Positions 49,292 to 59,092 are shown, counted from the first letter of the stretch. The stretch: 64,000 nucleotides of DNA from JAGQIB01 sp041393395 (GCA_041393395.1 JAWKKG010000003.1:909213-973212), one strand, 5' to 3'. Made by a program: numbers and translations. Notes: generated from the sequence alone by a model not told the origin.

Positions 49292-50587
49292 TTGAAGAAG
49301 TTTCCACGAGCGCACGTCCTCGCGGTCGTTCTTACCGCGATGGGTGTCACCTCTGCGTCCGCCTCGCCGCTCACCGATCAGGTCACGGCGAATCCGAGCA
49401 ACCCGAGCTGGTTCTTCCGACCGAGCGGAGAACCGATCTTCATCTGCGGCCCCGGAGATCCCGAGGGCTTCTTCTACCGCGGCACCCAGAACTCCGACGG
49501 CACGCGCAGCGGAGACCAGGACGCGCTGATCGCGCGGCTGGCGCCGACGGGCGCGAACTCGATCTACGTCATCGCGGTGCGATCGCACGGCGGCGACGGC
49601 GACGCGAGCCAGAACCCCTTCGTGAACCACGATCCCGCGCAGGGCGTGAACGACACGGTGCTGGACCAGTGGCACGGCTGGGTCTCCGCGCTGGATGACG
49701 CCGGCGTGGTGACCCACCTGTTCCTGTACGACGACAGCGCGCGCCCGTTCGACACGGGGGATAACGTGAGCGCGGCGGAGGAGGACTTCATCCGCGCGAT
49801 GGCGAAGCGGTTCGAGGACATCCGCAACCTCGTGTGGTGCGTGGCCGAGGAGTACTCGGAGGCGCTGTCCACCACGCGCGCGTCGCGCATCGCCGAGATC
49901 CTGCGCGACGCCGATGACCACGATCACCCGATCGCGGTGCACCAGGTCTCCGGTCTCTCGTTCGATTTCGCGGGCGATCCGAACGTGGATCAGTTCTCCA
50001 TGCAGTACAACGTGGGCACGGCGTCCGCGATTCACTCGGGCGTGGTGCAGGCGTTCGGCTCGGCGTCCGGGCGCTTCCAGCTCACGCTCGCCGAGGCGGC
50101 AGACTGGGGAACCGGCGCGGAGGCGCGTCGCAAGGCGTGGGCGGCCGCGATGGGCGGCGCGTACGTGATGGTGCTCGGCATGGACATCGTGAGCACGCCC
50201 ACGAGCGACCTCGAGGACTGCGGCCGGCTCGTTCACTTCTTCGAGCGGACCGGGTTCCCCACGATGGCGCCACTGGACGATCTCGCGCGCAACGACACCA
50301 AGTGGGTGCTCGCCGAGCCCGGCCGCGGCTACATCCTGTACGCCGACTCCGGCACGGGCTCGCTCGGCATGGCCGGCATGCCCGAGGGCTACTGGGACCT
50401 GCTGTGGTTCAACCCGGTCACGGGGGCCACCGTGGAGCAGACCGACGTGGCCACGACCGGCGGGACGGCGAACTGGGCACGTCCGGGCGGCATCGGGGGC
50501 GAGGCGGCGGTCTGGATCTCGCGTTCGGGCACGACCGGCGTGGAGCCGCGGGACTCCTGGGCGAGCATCAAGGCCGCGTACCGGTAG
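49292..50587 (+). CDS. Secreted glycosidase-like protein (DUF4038-type) with C-terminal W-x-x-I-K tail
   Basis: This 431-residue protein probably starts at TTG 49292, which gives a good signal peptide (KKFPRAHVLAVVLTAMGVTSASA). No strong Shine-Dalgarno is visible. The fold looks like a TIM-barrel of the DUF4038/apiosidase-like group: SWFFRPSGEPIFICGPGDPEGFFYRG, ALIARLAPTGANSIYVIAVR, VLDQWHGWVSALDDAGVVTHLFLYDD, VWCVAEEYSEALS (catalytic-acid position) and FQLTLAEAADWGTG. A small beta domain follows (YILYADSGTG...WFNPVTGATVEQ), as in the 'collagen-binding' end of that family. It stops in GVEPRDSWASIKAAYR, the third example of the tail. The reaction is unproven. Confidence 0.75.
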   Translation: MKKFPRAHVLAVVLTAMGVTSASASPLTDQVTANPSNPSWFFRPSGEPIFICGPGDPEGFFYRGTQNSDGTRSGDQDALIARLAPTGANSIYVIAVRSHGGDGDASQNPFVNHDPAQGVNDTVLDQWHGWVSALDDAGVVTHLFLYDDSARPFDTGDNVSAAEEDFIRAMAKRFEDIRNLVWCVAEEYSEALSTTRASRIAEILRDADDHDHPIAVHQVSGLSFDFAGDPNVDQFSMQYNVGTASAIHSGVVQAFGSASGRFQLTLAEAADWGTGAEARRKAWAAAMGGAYVMVLGMDIVSTPTSDLEDCGRLVHFFERTGFPTMAPLDDLARNDTKWVLAEPGRGYILYADSGTGSLGMAGMPEGYWDLLWFNPVTGATVEQTDVATTGGTANWARPGGIGGEAAVWISRSGTTGVEPRDSWASIKAAYR

Positions 50588-50610
50588 GCAGGGCGTCGCG
50601 CGGGCGGTAG

Positions 50611-50624
50611 CCTTCCCGGGAAGG
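50611..50624. repeat. Perfect palindrome over the CHAT gene ribosome binding site
   Basis: CCTTCCCGGGAAGG is a perfect 14-base palindrome ending at the GGGAGGG ribosome binding site (about 50622-50628) of the CHAT gene. In RNA it could fold and hide that site; in DNA it could be a regulator site. Confidence 0.4.
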
Positions 50625-50635
50625 GAGGGCCCGCG

Positions 50636-53476
50636 ATGATCCGTGGACACCGCGCCGTCGCGCGGGTGGTCGGCCTCGCCTGCCTCGTGCTCGCGCTCGC
50701 GGGCGCGAGGCGGGCGTCGGCCGCCGAGCCGTCGCCGTCCCCCGCACCATCGCCGGTGGAAGTGCGCGAGCAGCGCGTGCTCGCGGCCGTCGATCGTGGC
50801 GACCTTCCGGCGGCCGAGGCCGCGCTGCGGGAGATCGTCGCGATCCGTGAGGCGGAAGACGCGAACGGCGTCCCGCTCGCCGACGCGCTCACGGACCTGG
50901 CGACGGTTCGCGGACTCCAGAACGACGACGCCGGCGCGGCCGAAGCTCTCGGCCGCAGCATCACGGTGCTCCGCCGTCACCCGGCTTCCGAGGTCGCGGG
51001 CAGCATGGTCGCGCGCCTCGACGCGCTCGCCGAGCACGCGCGACGTCTCGGCGACTTCGATTCGGCGGAGGCGCACCTGCGCGAAGCGATCGCCGTGTCC
51101 GGGCAGTGGCTGCCGGAAGATGGCGCGCACGCCCGTCTCCTGAACAACCTCGGCGCGCTGCTCTGGGACGAGCACCGCTACGACGAAGCCTCGGCGCTCC
51201 TGTTCGAAGCGCTGCACGTGTCGGAGGCGGACGAGGACGCGGATCCGGGGCGTCTTCCCGTGGCGCTGCACAACCTCGCCAATCTGCACCGCGAGCAGGG
51301 TCGCCTCGAGGAGGCGCGCGACCTGCACGAGCGCGCGCTCGCCCTCGCGCGCGTGCGGCTGGCGGAGGATCCGCGTCTCGCCGTGTTCTTCGAGGAGGCG
51401 GGGGTGGTGCGGGCCGCGCTCGGCGAGCACGCGGCGGCGGAGTCGCTGTTCACGGAGGCGCTTGCCGTGGCCGACGCGAACGCGGACCCGCTCGCGGCCG
51501 CGGAGATCCGGCTCGAGCGCGGGCGATCGCGCCGCGCGATCGGACGCGCGGCCGAGGCGGAGGAGGATCTCCGCACGTGCCTCGCCACGCGTCGACGCGA
51601 GCTCGGCGAGGAGCATCCCACCACGGCGCAGGCCGAGGTGGAGGTCGCGCTGCTCGGCGGCATCGACGAGCACACGTTGCTCGAGCGCGCGCTGACGACA
51701 CTCGATCGCACGCCGGTGTTCGCGGAGTCGCGCCTTGCCGCGCGCGCCGCGCTCGCGCAGGAGGACTACCGCGCCGGCCGACGCGACGCGGCCATCGCGC
51801 GCCACCTGAAGACCCTCGACCTCGCCGACGATCTCCGCGCGCACCGCGCCGCCAGCGACGTGTCACGCGCCGACTGGGCGAGCCGCGTGAGCGACGTCGC
51901 GAACGAGGCGATCGCGTGGCTCGTGGCGGCGGGACGGCCCGAGGACGCGTTGCGGGTGTCGGAGCGCATCCGCGCGCGCGTGCTCGACGATCAGCTGCGC
52001 GCCGCGCACGTCGACTGGCGACTCGGACTCGGACCCGCGCGCCGCGAGGAGCTGGAGACGCGCGAGCGGAAGGCGCGCGCGGCGGTGGCCGAGGCGCGAC
52101 GTCGCGCGACGGAGCGCGATGGGCTCGGCGACAAGGAACGTCGGCGGCGGGAGGACGAGCTCGAGGCGGCGGTGCGCACCTGGCGCGACGTGGAGGAGGA
52201 GATCCGCGCCGTGAGTCCGGCGCTGCGACGTTCGCTCGCGCCGGCCGCGGAAGACGTCGTGCGCACGGCGCGCGCGCGCCTGCCGGAGGGCGCGAGCTGC
52301 GCGGTGTGGCAGGTCGGCCGCGAGTCGAGTCATCTGTTCGTGGTCACGAAGACGGACGTGCGCGCGGTGCGGCTCGCGGTGCCGCCCGCGATCGCGGAGG
52401 CGTGGGGCGTGCCCGCCGGTGATCTCTCGGAGGCCACGCTGGAGCGCGTGCTGCGGGAGGGCGTGGCCACGGTCGGCGGCGGCGAGGCCTCGGGTCTGCT
52501 CGCGCCCACGCGCGGACTCGGCCGCCTGGTGGCGCGGGAGGAGCCGGCGGCCGCGCCGCCGCTCAGCGCGCGGCTGCGCGAGCTCCGCCGCCTCGCCGAC
52601 GTGTTGCTCCCGGCCGACGTGCGGCCGGCGCTGCTGGAAACGTCGCGTCTGCTGGTGGTTCCGGATGGTCCCTTGCATCGCTTGCCGTTCGAGGCGCTGA
52701 TCCTAACCGAGGGCCCGCAGGGGCCCGTGTTCTGGCTCGATGTCGCGCCGTCGACCACGTACGCGCCGTCGCTCGCGACGTTCGTGGCCCTGGCGGAGCG
52801 GGATCGGCAGCGGGAGGGCGGCAAGGGTGGCCGAAAGCGCCGGCCGGGGGAGGCCCTCACGGTCGCCGACCCGCTGCAGGGCACCACGCCGGCCCCGGGC
52901 GAGCTCGGGCCGCTTCCCGGCGCCGTGCGGGAGGGGCAGGAATTCGCGCGTGCGTTCGCGGACCGCGGCGTCGTTTCCCTCGTAGGACCCGCGGCCCGGG
53001 AGGCGGCCGTGAAGGCCGAGCTGCCGAAGGCCGCCGTGGTACACTTGGGCACTCACGGGATCGTCGAGCAGGACCGGGACGATCTCCTGGCGGCGCTGGT
53101 GCTGGCGCCGGAGCCGCCGGCGGCCGACGAGGACGGATTCCTGCACCTTTTCGAGGTCTACGAGCTGCCGCTGTCGGCGGAGATCGTGGTCCTGTCGGCC
53201 TGCGAGACGAAGCTCGGCCGCCGCGTGCGCGGCGAAGGCGTGTTCGCGCTGTCGCGGGGGTTCCTGGCCGCGGGTGCGTCGCGCACGGTGGCGAGTCTGT
53301 GGTCGGTGAACGACGAGGCGACCGCGGAGGTCATGGAGCGCTTCTTCGACCGCGCCCGGGACACGGGCGACTGGCCGGGAGCGCTCCGCGACGCGAAGCG
53401 CGCCGTGCGGGCCGAGTCCCGCTTCGCGGATCCGTTCTACTGGGCGTCCTTCACGATTTCGGGAGTCTTTCCTTGA
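50636..53476 (+). CDS. Secreted TPR-CHAT caspase-like protease
   Basis: This 946-residue protein starts at ATG 50636 with GGGAGGG upstream. Residues 1-29 are a signal peptide ending RRASA, so the protein acts outside the cytoplasm, unlike most CHAT proteins. Residues about 45-400 hold TPR units (for example ARLLNNLGALLWDEHRYDEASALLFEAL). A charged coiled coil (about 470-530, REELETRERKARAAVAEARRRATERDGLGDKERRRRE) precedes the CHAT domain (about 620-946). The catalytic pair is intact: His in HLGTHG (H807) and Cys in LSACET (C856). The Gly-Ala-rich end (FLAAGASRTVASLWSVND) is typical. It overlaps the next gene by four bases (TTGA), linking it to a VCBS/ASPIC protein that may be substrate, activator or anchor. 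Confidence 0.88.
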   Translation: MIRGHRAVARVVGLACLVLALAGARRASAAEPSPSPAPSPVEVREQRVLAAVDRGDLPAAEAALREIVAIREAEDANGVPLADALTDLATVRGLQNDDAGAAEALGRSITVLRRHPASEVAGSMVARLDALAEHARRLGDFDSAEAHLREAIAVSGQWLPEDGAHARLLNNLGALLWDEHRYDEASALLFEALHVSEADEDADPGRLPVALHNLANLHREQGRLEEARDLHERALALARVRLAEDPRLAVFFEEAGVVRAALGEHAAAESLFTEALAVADANADPLAAAEIRLERGRSRRAIGRAAEAEEDLRTCLATRRRELGEEHPTTAQAEVEVALLGGIDEHTLLERALTTLDRTPVFAESRLAARAALAQEDYRAGRRDAAIARHLKTLDLADDLRAHRAASDVSRADWASRVSDVANEAIAWLVAAGRPEDALRVSERIRARVLDDQLRAAHVDWRLGLGPARREELETRERKARAAVAEARRRATERDGLGDKERRRREDELEAAVRTWRDVEEEIRAVSPALRRSLAPAAEDVVRTARARLPEGASCAVWQVGRESSHLFVVTKTDVRAVRLAVPPAIAEAWGVPAGDLSEATLERVLREGVATVGGGEASGLLAPTRGLGRLVAREEPAAAPPLSARLRELRRLADVLLPADVRPALLETSRLLVVPDGPLHRLPFEALILTEGPQGPVFWLDVAPSTTYAPSLATFVALAERDRQREGGKGGRKRRPGEALTVADPLQGTTPAPGELGPLPGAVREGQEFARAFADRGVVSLVGPAAREAAVKAELPKAAVVHLGTHGIVEQDRDDLLAALVLAPEPPAADEDGFLHLFEVYELPLSAEIVVLSACETKLGRRVRGEGVFALSRGFLAAGASRTVASLWSVNDEATAEVMERFFDRARDTGDWPGALRDAKRAVRAESRFADPFYWASFTISGVFP

Positions 53477-55755
53477 GGCGTGCGCTGCTGCTGTTCGGAC
53501 TTCTCGCTCTCGCATCTCCCGGCGCGGCTGCCCCGCTTCTCGGCGAGCCCAAGGTCGACCGTCCGTCGAACCAGTACGACGGTCGCTGGTGCCCCGCGGA
53601 CAAGTTCGACTTCAACGGCGTGTTCGTGGCGGATGGACCCGAGGTCACGATCCAGTTCATCGCCTCGAACTACCTGTTCGGCCTCGGGGACTATCGCCGC
53701 GAGCTCCTGGACAACGTCTTCCTCGTGCCCCTCTCCGCGTACGACGCGGCGACGCATCTGCCCACACCGGCGCTGATCGCCGCGTACTACTGCATCGAGA
53801 ACGACGGCCCGTACTTCCATTTCCAGGAAGTACCGCCGACCGAGATCATCTTCTCGGATCAGTTCCCGTCCACGGTCGGGCTGCCGTGGGAGACCACGTA
53901 CGCGAGCTGGATCGGGAACTCCGCGATCAACTCGCTGCAGACCCCGGTGGTGGACACGGGCGGCGCACTGTTCCTGGCGGACACCACGTCGCTGATCTCC
54001 ACCGTGACCACGTCGGCGACGTTCACGGGACTCACGCCGGGCGAGACGTACGTGATCACGTTCTGGGAGAACGTCTACAACAACTTCGGCACCGATCTCA
54101 CCGTGCAGATCTACGGCACCGAGTGGTTCTCGAACGGAACCTACGGCTGGCTCTGGAACTCGGACGACACGCGCGCCGTGTCGTGGGTCGACTACGACGG
54201 CGACGGCGACCAGGATCTCTACACGCTCGACGACTTCCAGCCGAACCAGCTGTTCCGCAACGACGGCGGATTCCTGTGGGAGATCGTGGGCGCGGCGGGA
54301 CTTGGAGACGCGGGCCCTGCGCGTTCGGTGGCCTGGGCCGACGCCGACAACGACGGCGACCTCGACGTGCACATCGGCAACTCGGCCGCCGCGAACCTCC
54401 TGGGTCGCAACGACGGCGGCACGTTCGTCACGTTCGCCACCACGGACAACGGCCGCGCCTACGCCACGAACTGGGTGGACTACGACCTCGACGGTGACGT
54501 GGACTGCTACACCGCGAATCTGAACCAGGCGAACCGCATGCTTCGCAACGACGGGAACTTCAACTTCGCGAGCCTGCTGATTCCCGGTCTGGACAACGCG
54601 GGTGCCGCGTTCTCGTCCGCGTGGGGCGACTACGACGACGACGGCGATCCGGACCTCTATCTCGTGAACAGCGGCTCCTCGAACAAGCTGTTCCGGAACG
54701 ACGGCGGCGGATCCTTCGCGGACGTCACCGTGGCGCCGATCAATCTCGTGACGGCCGGCCGCAGCGCCGTGTGGGGCGACTACGACAACGACGAGGACCT
54801 CGACCTGTTCGTGGTGAACCAGGGCTCCTCCGACAAGCTGTTCCGGAACGACGGCGGAACCTTCGTGGACGCGACGCCGACCGTCATGGTCGACCTCGGC
54901 GCCGGCTCCGACGGGCGGTTCGCCGACTGGGACAACGACGGCGACCTCGACATCTACCTCGTGAAGTTCGCTCAGCCGAACGTGCTGTACCGGAACGACG
55001 GGTCGAACGGCTGGGCCATCAAGAACACGGGCCAGGTCGAGGAAGACGGCCTCGGCAACGGCTTCGCCTGGGGCGACTTCGACGGCGACGGCGGCATCGA
55101 CATGTACGTCGGCAACGACGACGACAACGTGCTGTACCGGAACGAGCAGGCCTATGCGAACGCCTGGCTCCACGTGGATCTGGAGGGCACGATCTCGAAC
55201 CGGTCCGGGATCGGGGCGCGAATCACGGTGGAGGAGAACGGCCAGCGTCAGATCCGCGAGGTCTCCGGCGGCGACGGTCGCGGCTCGTTCGATTCCCTGA
55301 CGGCCGAGTTCGGATTCGGCCCGGGCGGGGTCGGCCGTACCGGCGTGGACCTCGTCGAGGTGCGGTGGCCCTCCGGCATCGTGCAGACGTTGACGAACGT
55401 GCCGGCCTACCAGCGCATCACGATCGTGGAGACGGATCCCACGCCGGCCCCGGAGGTCGCGGCGGCCGGCCTCGCGGAGACGCTCACGCTCACCGCGGCC
55501 CCGAATCCGTCGCTCTCCCGCACCACGCTGCGCTTCACGATGCCGCGCGACGGCGCCACGGATCTGCGCATCTACGACGCCGCCGGCCGACTCGTGCGCG
55601 TTCTCGACCGGCGCCAGCGCGCGGCCGGCGCGCACGCGGTTCGCTGGGACGGCGACGACACGCAGGGCCGCTCCGTGGCGCCCGGCGTGTACTTCGCGCG
55701 TCTCGAGTGCGCCGGCGAGCATGCCGTGCAGCGTATCGTGCGCATCGCGCGCTAG
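53473..55755 (+). CDS. Secreted VCBS/FG-GAP and ASPIC-UnbV protein with FlgD-like sorting domain
   Basis: This 760-residue protein starts at TTG 53473 inside the stop of the CHAT gene and has a signal peptide ending PGAAA. An N-terminal beta domain of about 200 residues (WCPADKFDFNG...) is unfamiliar. Seven calcium-binding FG-GAP/VCBS units follow (WVDYDGDGDQDLYTLDD, WADADNDGDLDVHIGN, WGDYDDDGDPDLYLVN and others), then an ASPIC/UnbV domain (WLHVDLEGTISNRSGIGARITV...VEVRWPSGIVQTL). The FlgD-like end is NPSLSRTTLRFTMP, IYDAAGRLVRVL, GVYFARLECAGE, finishing RIVRIAR. It is a surface or released propeller protein, made together with the protease. Confidence 0.88.
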   Translation: MRRALLLFGLLALASPGAAAPLLGEPKVDRPSNQYDGRWCPADKFDFNGVFVADGPEVTIQFIASNYLFGLGDYRRELLDNVFLVPLSAYDAATHLPTPALIAAYYCIENDGPYFHFQEVPPTEIIFSDQFPSTVGLPWETTYASWIGNSAINSLQTPVVDTGGALFLADTTSLISTVTTSATFTGLTPGETYVITFWENVYNNFGTDLTVQIYGTEWFSNGTYGWLWNSDDTRAVSWVDYDGDGDQDLYTLDDFQPNQLFRNDGGFLWEIVGAAGLGDAGPARSVAWADADNDGDLDVHIGNSAAANLLGRNDGGTFVTFATTDNGRAYATNWVDYDLDGDVDCYTANLNQANRMLRNDGNFNFASLLIPGLDNAGAAFSSAWGDYDDDGDPDLYLVNSGSSNKLFRNDGGGSFADVTVAPINLVTAGRSAVWGDYDNDEDLDLFVVNQGSSDKLFRNDGGTFVDATPTVMVDLGAGSDGRFADWDNDGDLDIYLVKFAQPNVLYRNDGSNGWAIKNTGQVEEDGLGNGFAWGDFDGDGGIDMYVGNDDDNVLYRNEQAYANAWLHVDLEGTISNRSGIGARITVEENGQRQIREVSGGDGRGSFDSLTAEFGFGPGGVGRTGVDLVEVRWPSGIVQTLTNVPAYQRITIVETDPTPAPEVAAAGLAETLTLTAAPNPSLSRTTLRFTMPRDGATDLRIYDAAGRLVRVLDRRQRAAGAHAVRWDGDDTQGRSVAPGVYFARLECAGEHAVQRIVRIAR

Positions 55756-55815
55756 CTCCCCGGTCGCCGATCCCGTTAGAATCCGTCCCGACCCGCGCCG
55801 ACCGGGAGGGACGGT

Positions 55816-58299
55816 TTGACCGACGACCGCGACGATCGCACGATTCCCAGTTCAGACGAGACGATCGCCGCCGGCCCGCGCACCGGCTCGCGCGATCTCC
55901 CCGAGTCCATCGGCCCGTACCGGATCGTGTCGCGCCTCGGCGAGGGCGGCATGGGCATCGTGTTCGAGGCGGAACAGAAGAGCCCGCGCCGCACCGTAGC
56001 CCTGAAGGTCGTGCGCGGCGGCACGTTTGCGGACGACCTGCGCCTCAAGCTGTTCGAGCGCGAGGCGGAAACACTCGGCCGTCTCCGTCATCCGAACATC
56101 GCCGCGATCCACGAATCGGGCCGCACCGATGACGGGCACCATTATCTCGTGATGGAACTCGTGGAGGGCGACACGCTCGACGTGTGGCGCCTTCACCACC
56201 CGGAGGCGGATCTGCGCACGCGGCTCCTGCTGTTCCAGAAGATCGCGGATGCGGTGCACTACGCGCACCTGCGCGGCGTGATCCACCGCGACCTCAAGCC
56301 CGCGAACGTCAAGGTGCCGCCGCCGTCTCCGGAATCCGGCGAATCCGCGATCGACGTGAAGGTGCTCGACTTCGGACTCGCGCGTCTCGTGGACCGCGAG
56401 GGCGACGACACGATGCTGAGCATGCCGGGCGTGGTTCGCGGCACGCTCGCGTACATGAGCCCGGAGCAGGCGCGCGGCGAGATCCTCGAGGTGGACGTCC
56501 GCAGCGACGTCTACTCGCTCGGCGTCCTCCTGTACGAGCTGCTGTCGGGCCGGCTCCCGTACGACACGCGCCAGTCGTCGCTGATGGAGAGCGTGCGCGT
56601 GATCTGCGAGACGCGACCATCTGCGCTCACGCTCGAGGGCGGCGGTCGCCCGGACGCGGACCTCGAGCTGATCGTGGCGAAGGCGCTCGCGAAGGCGCCG
56701 GAGGAGCGCTACTCCAGCGTGGCCGCGCTGTCGGAGGACCTCGGCCGCTTCCTCGCGGGTGAGGCGATTCTCGCGCGTCCGCCGAGCACGATGTACCAGC
56801 TGCAGAAGCTCGTGAAGCGCCACCGTCCGGCGTTCGCCGCGGCGGGAGCGGCGGTCGTGCTGCTCGTGGCGTTCGGCGTGGCGATGGCCACGCTGTACTC
56901 GCGGTCCGAGCGAAACCTCGCGCGGGCGCTCAAGGCGGAGGCGGAGGCCGTGAGCGCGGAGGCGGAAGCTCGGGCCGAGGCGACGAAGGCACGCCAGACG
57001 AAGGACTTCCTCGTGCGGACGTTCAAGGTGGCGGATCCGGAGCGATCGCGGGGACGCGAGATCACGGCGCGCGAGATCCTCACGTCCGGCGCCGAGGAGG
57101 TTCGACAGGACACGGATCTCGACCCGGCCACACGGGCCGAGCTGCTCGACACGATCGGCACCGTGCACCGTCAGCTCGGCCAGAATCCGGAGGCGCTCGC
57201 GCTGCACGAGGAGGGCCGGGAGGTGTTGCGGAAAGCGTTCGGGGCGGAGTCGCCCCAGCTCGCGTCCAGCGAACTGAGCCTCGCACACGATCTCGACAAT
57301 CTCGGCCGCTACGACGAAGCGATCGACGCCGCGCGCGCCGGCATCGCGCGCCTCGAGACGTTGCCGCCGGACGAACGGCCGGAGAAGCTCGCCGATCTCC
57401 ACGTCGCGCTCGCGAACGCGCTCACCGAGGTGGGACGGATGGACGAGGCGCAGACCGCGTACGAGCTCGCGCTCGCGGAGGTCCGGCGCACGCACGGAGA
57501 CCGCTCCGTGGAAGCGGCGCTCGTGCTCGACAACTTCGGCGGCAGCATCATCCGCCGGGATCCGCAGCGGGCGAAGGCCTGCCTCGCGGAGGCGCTGTCG
57601 ATCCGTGAGGGGGTGTTGCCGCCGGATCATCCGCTGCTCGGGTTCTCGTACTCGAACCTCTCGAATCTGCAGTCGCGCCTCGGCGAGCGGGAAGCCGCCG
57701 TGGAGAACGCGGAGAAGGCGTTCGCGATCTGGGAGAAGTGCTACCCGCCGGAACATCCGAAGATCGCCGAGGGGCTCGGCAACCTCGCCGCGACCTATGC
57801 GGAGTCGGGGCGTCTCGAGGAGGCGATCGATCCCATGGAGCGCTGCCTGGCACTGCAGGAGAAGCTCTACGGTCCGATGAACCCGCTGGTGGGACGCGGG
57901 TACAACAACCTCGCACTGCTGCAGCTCCAGCTCGGACACGTGGAGCCGGCGGCGAAGTACGCGCAGCGATCGCTGGAGGTGGCGCTCGCGTCCGGCGACG
58001 GGGAGTCGCCCGCCGCGTCGTTCGCGTACTATCGGATCGGCGAGGTCGCGTTCGAGCGGGAGCGCTGGGCGGAGGCGAAGACGGCGTTCGAGAAGAGTCT
58101 CGCGATCGACGAGAAGACGCTCGGGCCCGAATCGGACGATGTGGCCGGAACGAGCGAGACGCTCGCCGAGGTCCTGCGGAAGCTCGGCGACGAGCGCGGC
58201 GCGGAGAAGTACGTCGCGCGCGCGAAGGTGATCCGCGACAAGCAGGCGGCGGCCGCGGCGGCGGCGGAACGCGCCCCGGAGGAGGGAACCGGTTCGTGA
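55816..58299 (+). CDS. Membrane serine/threonine kinase with extracytoplasmic TPR domain
   Basis: This 827-residue protein starts at TTG 55816 with GGGAGGG upstream. The Hanks-type kinase (34-320) is complete: glycine loop LGEGGMGIVF, K64, HRDLKPAN (D159), DFG (185-187), SPEQARGE. One transmembrane helix (about 339-360) follows, then a coiled coil (about 365-400) and ten or so TPR units to residue 800. TPRs on the far side of the membrane would sense a protein ligand and signal inward. The neighbouring secreted TPR-CHAT protease and VCBS protein are natural candidates. TAGAAT at 55777-55782 may be the -10 of its promoter. It overlaps the next gene by four bases. Confidence 0.92.
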   Translation: MTDDRDDRTIPSSDETIAAGPRTGSRDLPESIGPYRIVSRLGEGGMGIVFEAEQKSPRRTVALKVVRGGTFADDLRLKLFEREAETLGRLRHPNIAAIHESGRTDDGHHYLVMELVEGDTLDVWRLHHPEADLRTRLLLFQKIADAVHYAHLRGVIHRDLKPANVKVPPPSPESGESAIDVKVLDFGLARLVDREGDDTMLSMPGVVRGTLAYMSPEQARGEILEVDVRSDVYSLGVLLYELLSGRLPYDTRQSSLMESVRVICETRPSALTLEGGGRPDADLELIVAKALAKAPEERYSSVAALSEDLGRFLAGEAILARPPSTMYQLQKLVKRHRPAFAAAGAAVVLLVAFGVAMATLYSRSERNLARALKAEAEAVSAEAEARAEATKARQTKDFLVRTFKVADPERSRGREITAREILTSGAEEVRQDTDLDPATRAELLDTIGTVHRQLGQNPEALALHEEGREVLRKAFGAESPQLASSELSLAHDLDNLGRYDEAIDAARAGIARLETLPPDERPEKLADLHVALANALTEVGRMDEAQTAYELALAEVRRTHGDRSVEAALVLDNFGGSIIRRDPQRAKACLAEALSIREGVLPPDHPLLGFSYSNLSNLQSRLGEREAAVENAEKAFAIWEKCYPPEHPKIAEGLGNLAATYAESGRLEEAIDPMERCLALQEKLYGPMNPLVGRGYNNLALLQLQLGHVEPAAKYAQRSLEVALASGDGESPAASFAYYRIGEVAFERERWAEAKTAFEKSLAIDEKTLGPESDDVAGTSETLAEVLRKLGDERGAEKYVARAKVIRDKQAAAAAAAERAPEEGTGS

Positions 58300-59069
58300 C
58301 GTGGCAGGGAAGATGGTGGGTGGTGGTCGGGCTGGCGGGAACCCTGCTGGCGGCGGATCGCGGGGAAGCACAGATCGTGGACACGCTCGGCGGCTGGAAC
58401 GACGACGCGGCCGGCTGGAGCGGACGCCTCGGAGTCACGGGATCCGTGAGCGGCGGCAACACCGACGTACAGAGTCTCTCCTCGGCGGCGCGGGCGCAGT
58501 GGCGCGGCGCGCCGTGGCGCGTGCGCGTGCTCGGCAGCTTCCGGCTCGAGGAGGCGAACGACGTCCGCTCGCGCGAGGAGTCGCTCGGGCACGTGCGGGT
58601 GGCCCGCGTCGATGATTCGGCCGGCGAGTCGGCGTGGGCGCCGTTCGCGTTCGGGCAGGCGCAGCGGAATCCGCTCCGCCGGCTGGAAACCCGGCTGCTT
58701 GCCGGCGCCGGCGTGGAGTGGGTCGCGCGACGCACGGAGGGCACGCGGATCTCGGTCGGCGCCTCGCCGATGCTGGAGTACGAGCGCGTGGTGGATGAGG
58801 GCGAGGAGACGCGCGGTCGGCTGTCCACGTTCGTGCAGGCGACGTCGAACGTGAGCGCGGACCTCACGCTGAGCCTGCAGGGCTTCTACCAACCGCGCCT
58901 GAACCGCGCGAGCGACTACCGCACGAGCCTCACCGGGACCGCGCGCACGCGGATCGCCGGGCCGCTCTCGTTCCTCGCGCGCGCGACCTGGGAGCGCGAC
59001 GACGACCCGCCGTCCGGCGTGGAGCCGGACGACTGGGAGGTCTCGCTCGGCGCGACGGTGGATCTGTAG
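58296..59069 (+). CDS. DUF481-like outer-membrane beta-barrel protein
   Basis: This 257-residue protein starts at GTG 58296, overlapping the kinase stop (GTGA), with GGAGGG upstream. A signal peptide ends RGEAQ. The rest has alternating-residue strands typical of DUF481 barrels: WSGRLGVTGSVSGGNTDVQSLSSAARAQWR, WAPFAFGQAQRNPLRRLETRLLAGAGVEWVAR, ISVGASPMLEYERV and a final WEVSLGATVDL ending in an aromatic/hydrophobic pattern. No ligand is known for the family. Coupling to the kinase suggests it is part of the same envelope-sensing unit. Confidence 0.85.
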   Translation: MTWQGRWWVVVGLAGTLLAADRGEAQIVDTLGGWNDDAAGWSGRLGVTGSVSGGNTDVQSLSSAARAQWRGAPWRVRVLGSFRLEEANDVRSREESLGHVRVARVDDSAGESAWAPFAFGQAQRNPLRRLETRLLAGAGVEWVARRTEGTRISVGASPMLEYERVVDEGEETRGRLSTFVQATSNVSADLTLSLQGFYQPRLNRASDYRTSLTGTARTRIAGPLSFLARATWERDDDPPSGVEPDDWEVSLGATVDL

Positions 59070-59092
59070 GAGGCCGTCGGTGGTAGGGAATC

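Noticed and set aside
49030..49300. A second small gene between the CarH-like gene and the glycosidase-like gene
   Set aside because: Open frames here have no ribosome binding site or protein-like composition. The region is explained by the CarH promoter and operator and the leader of the next gene.
50636..59069. A gasdermin or CRISPR-linked CHAT defence system
   Set aside because: No gasdermin-like, Cas or nuclease gene is adjacent, and the CHAT protein is exported.
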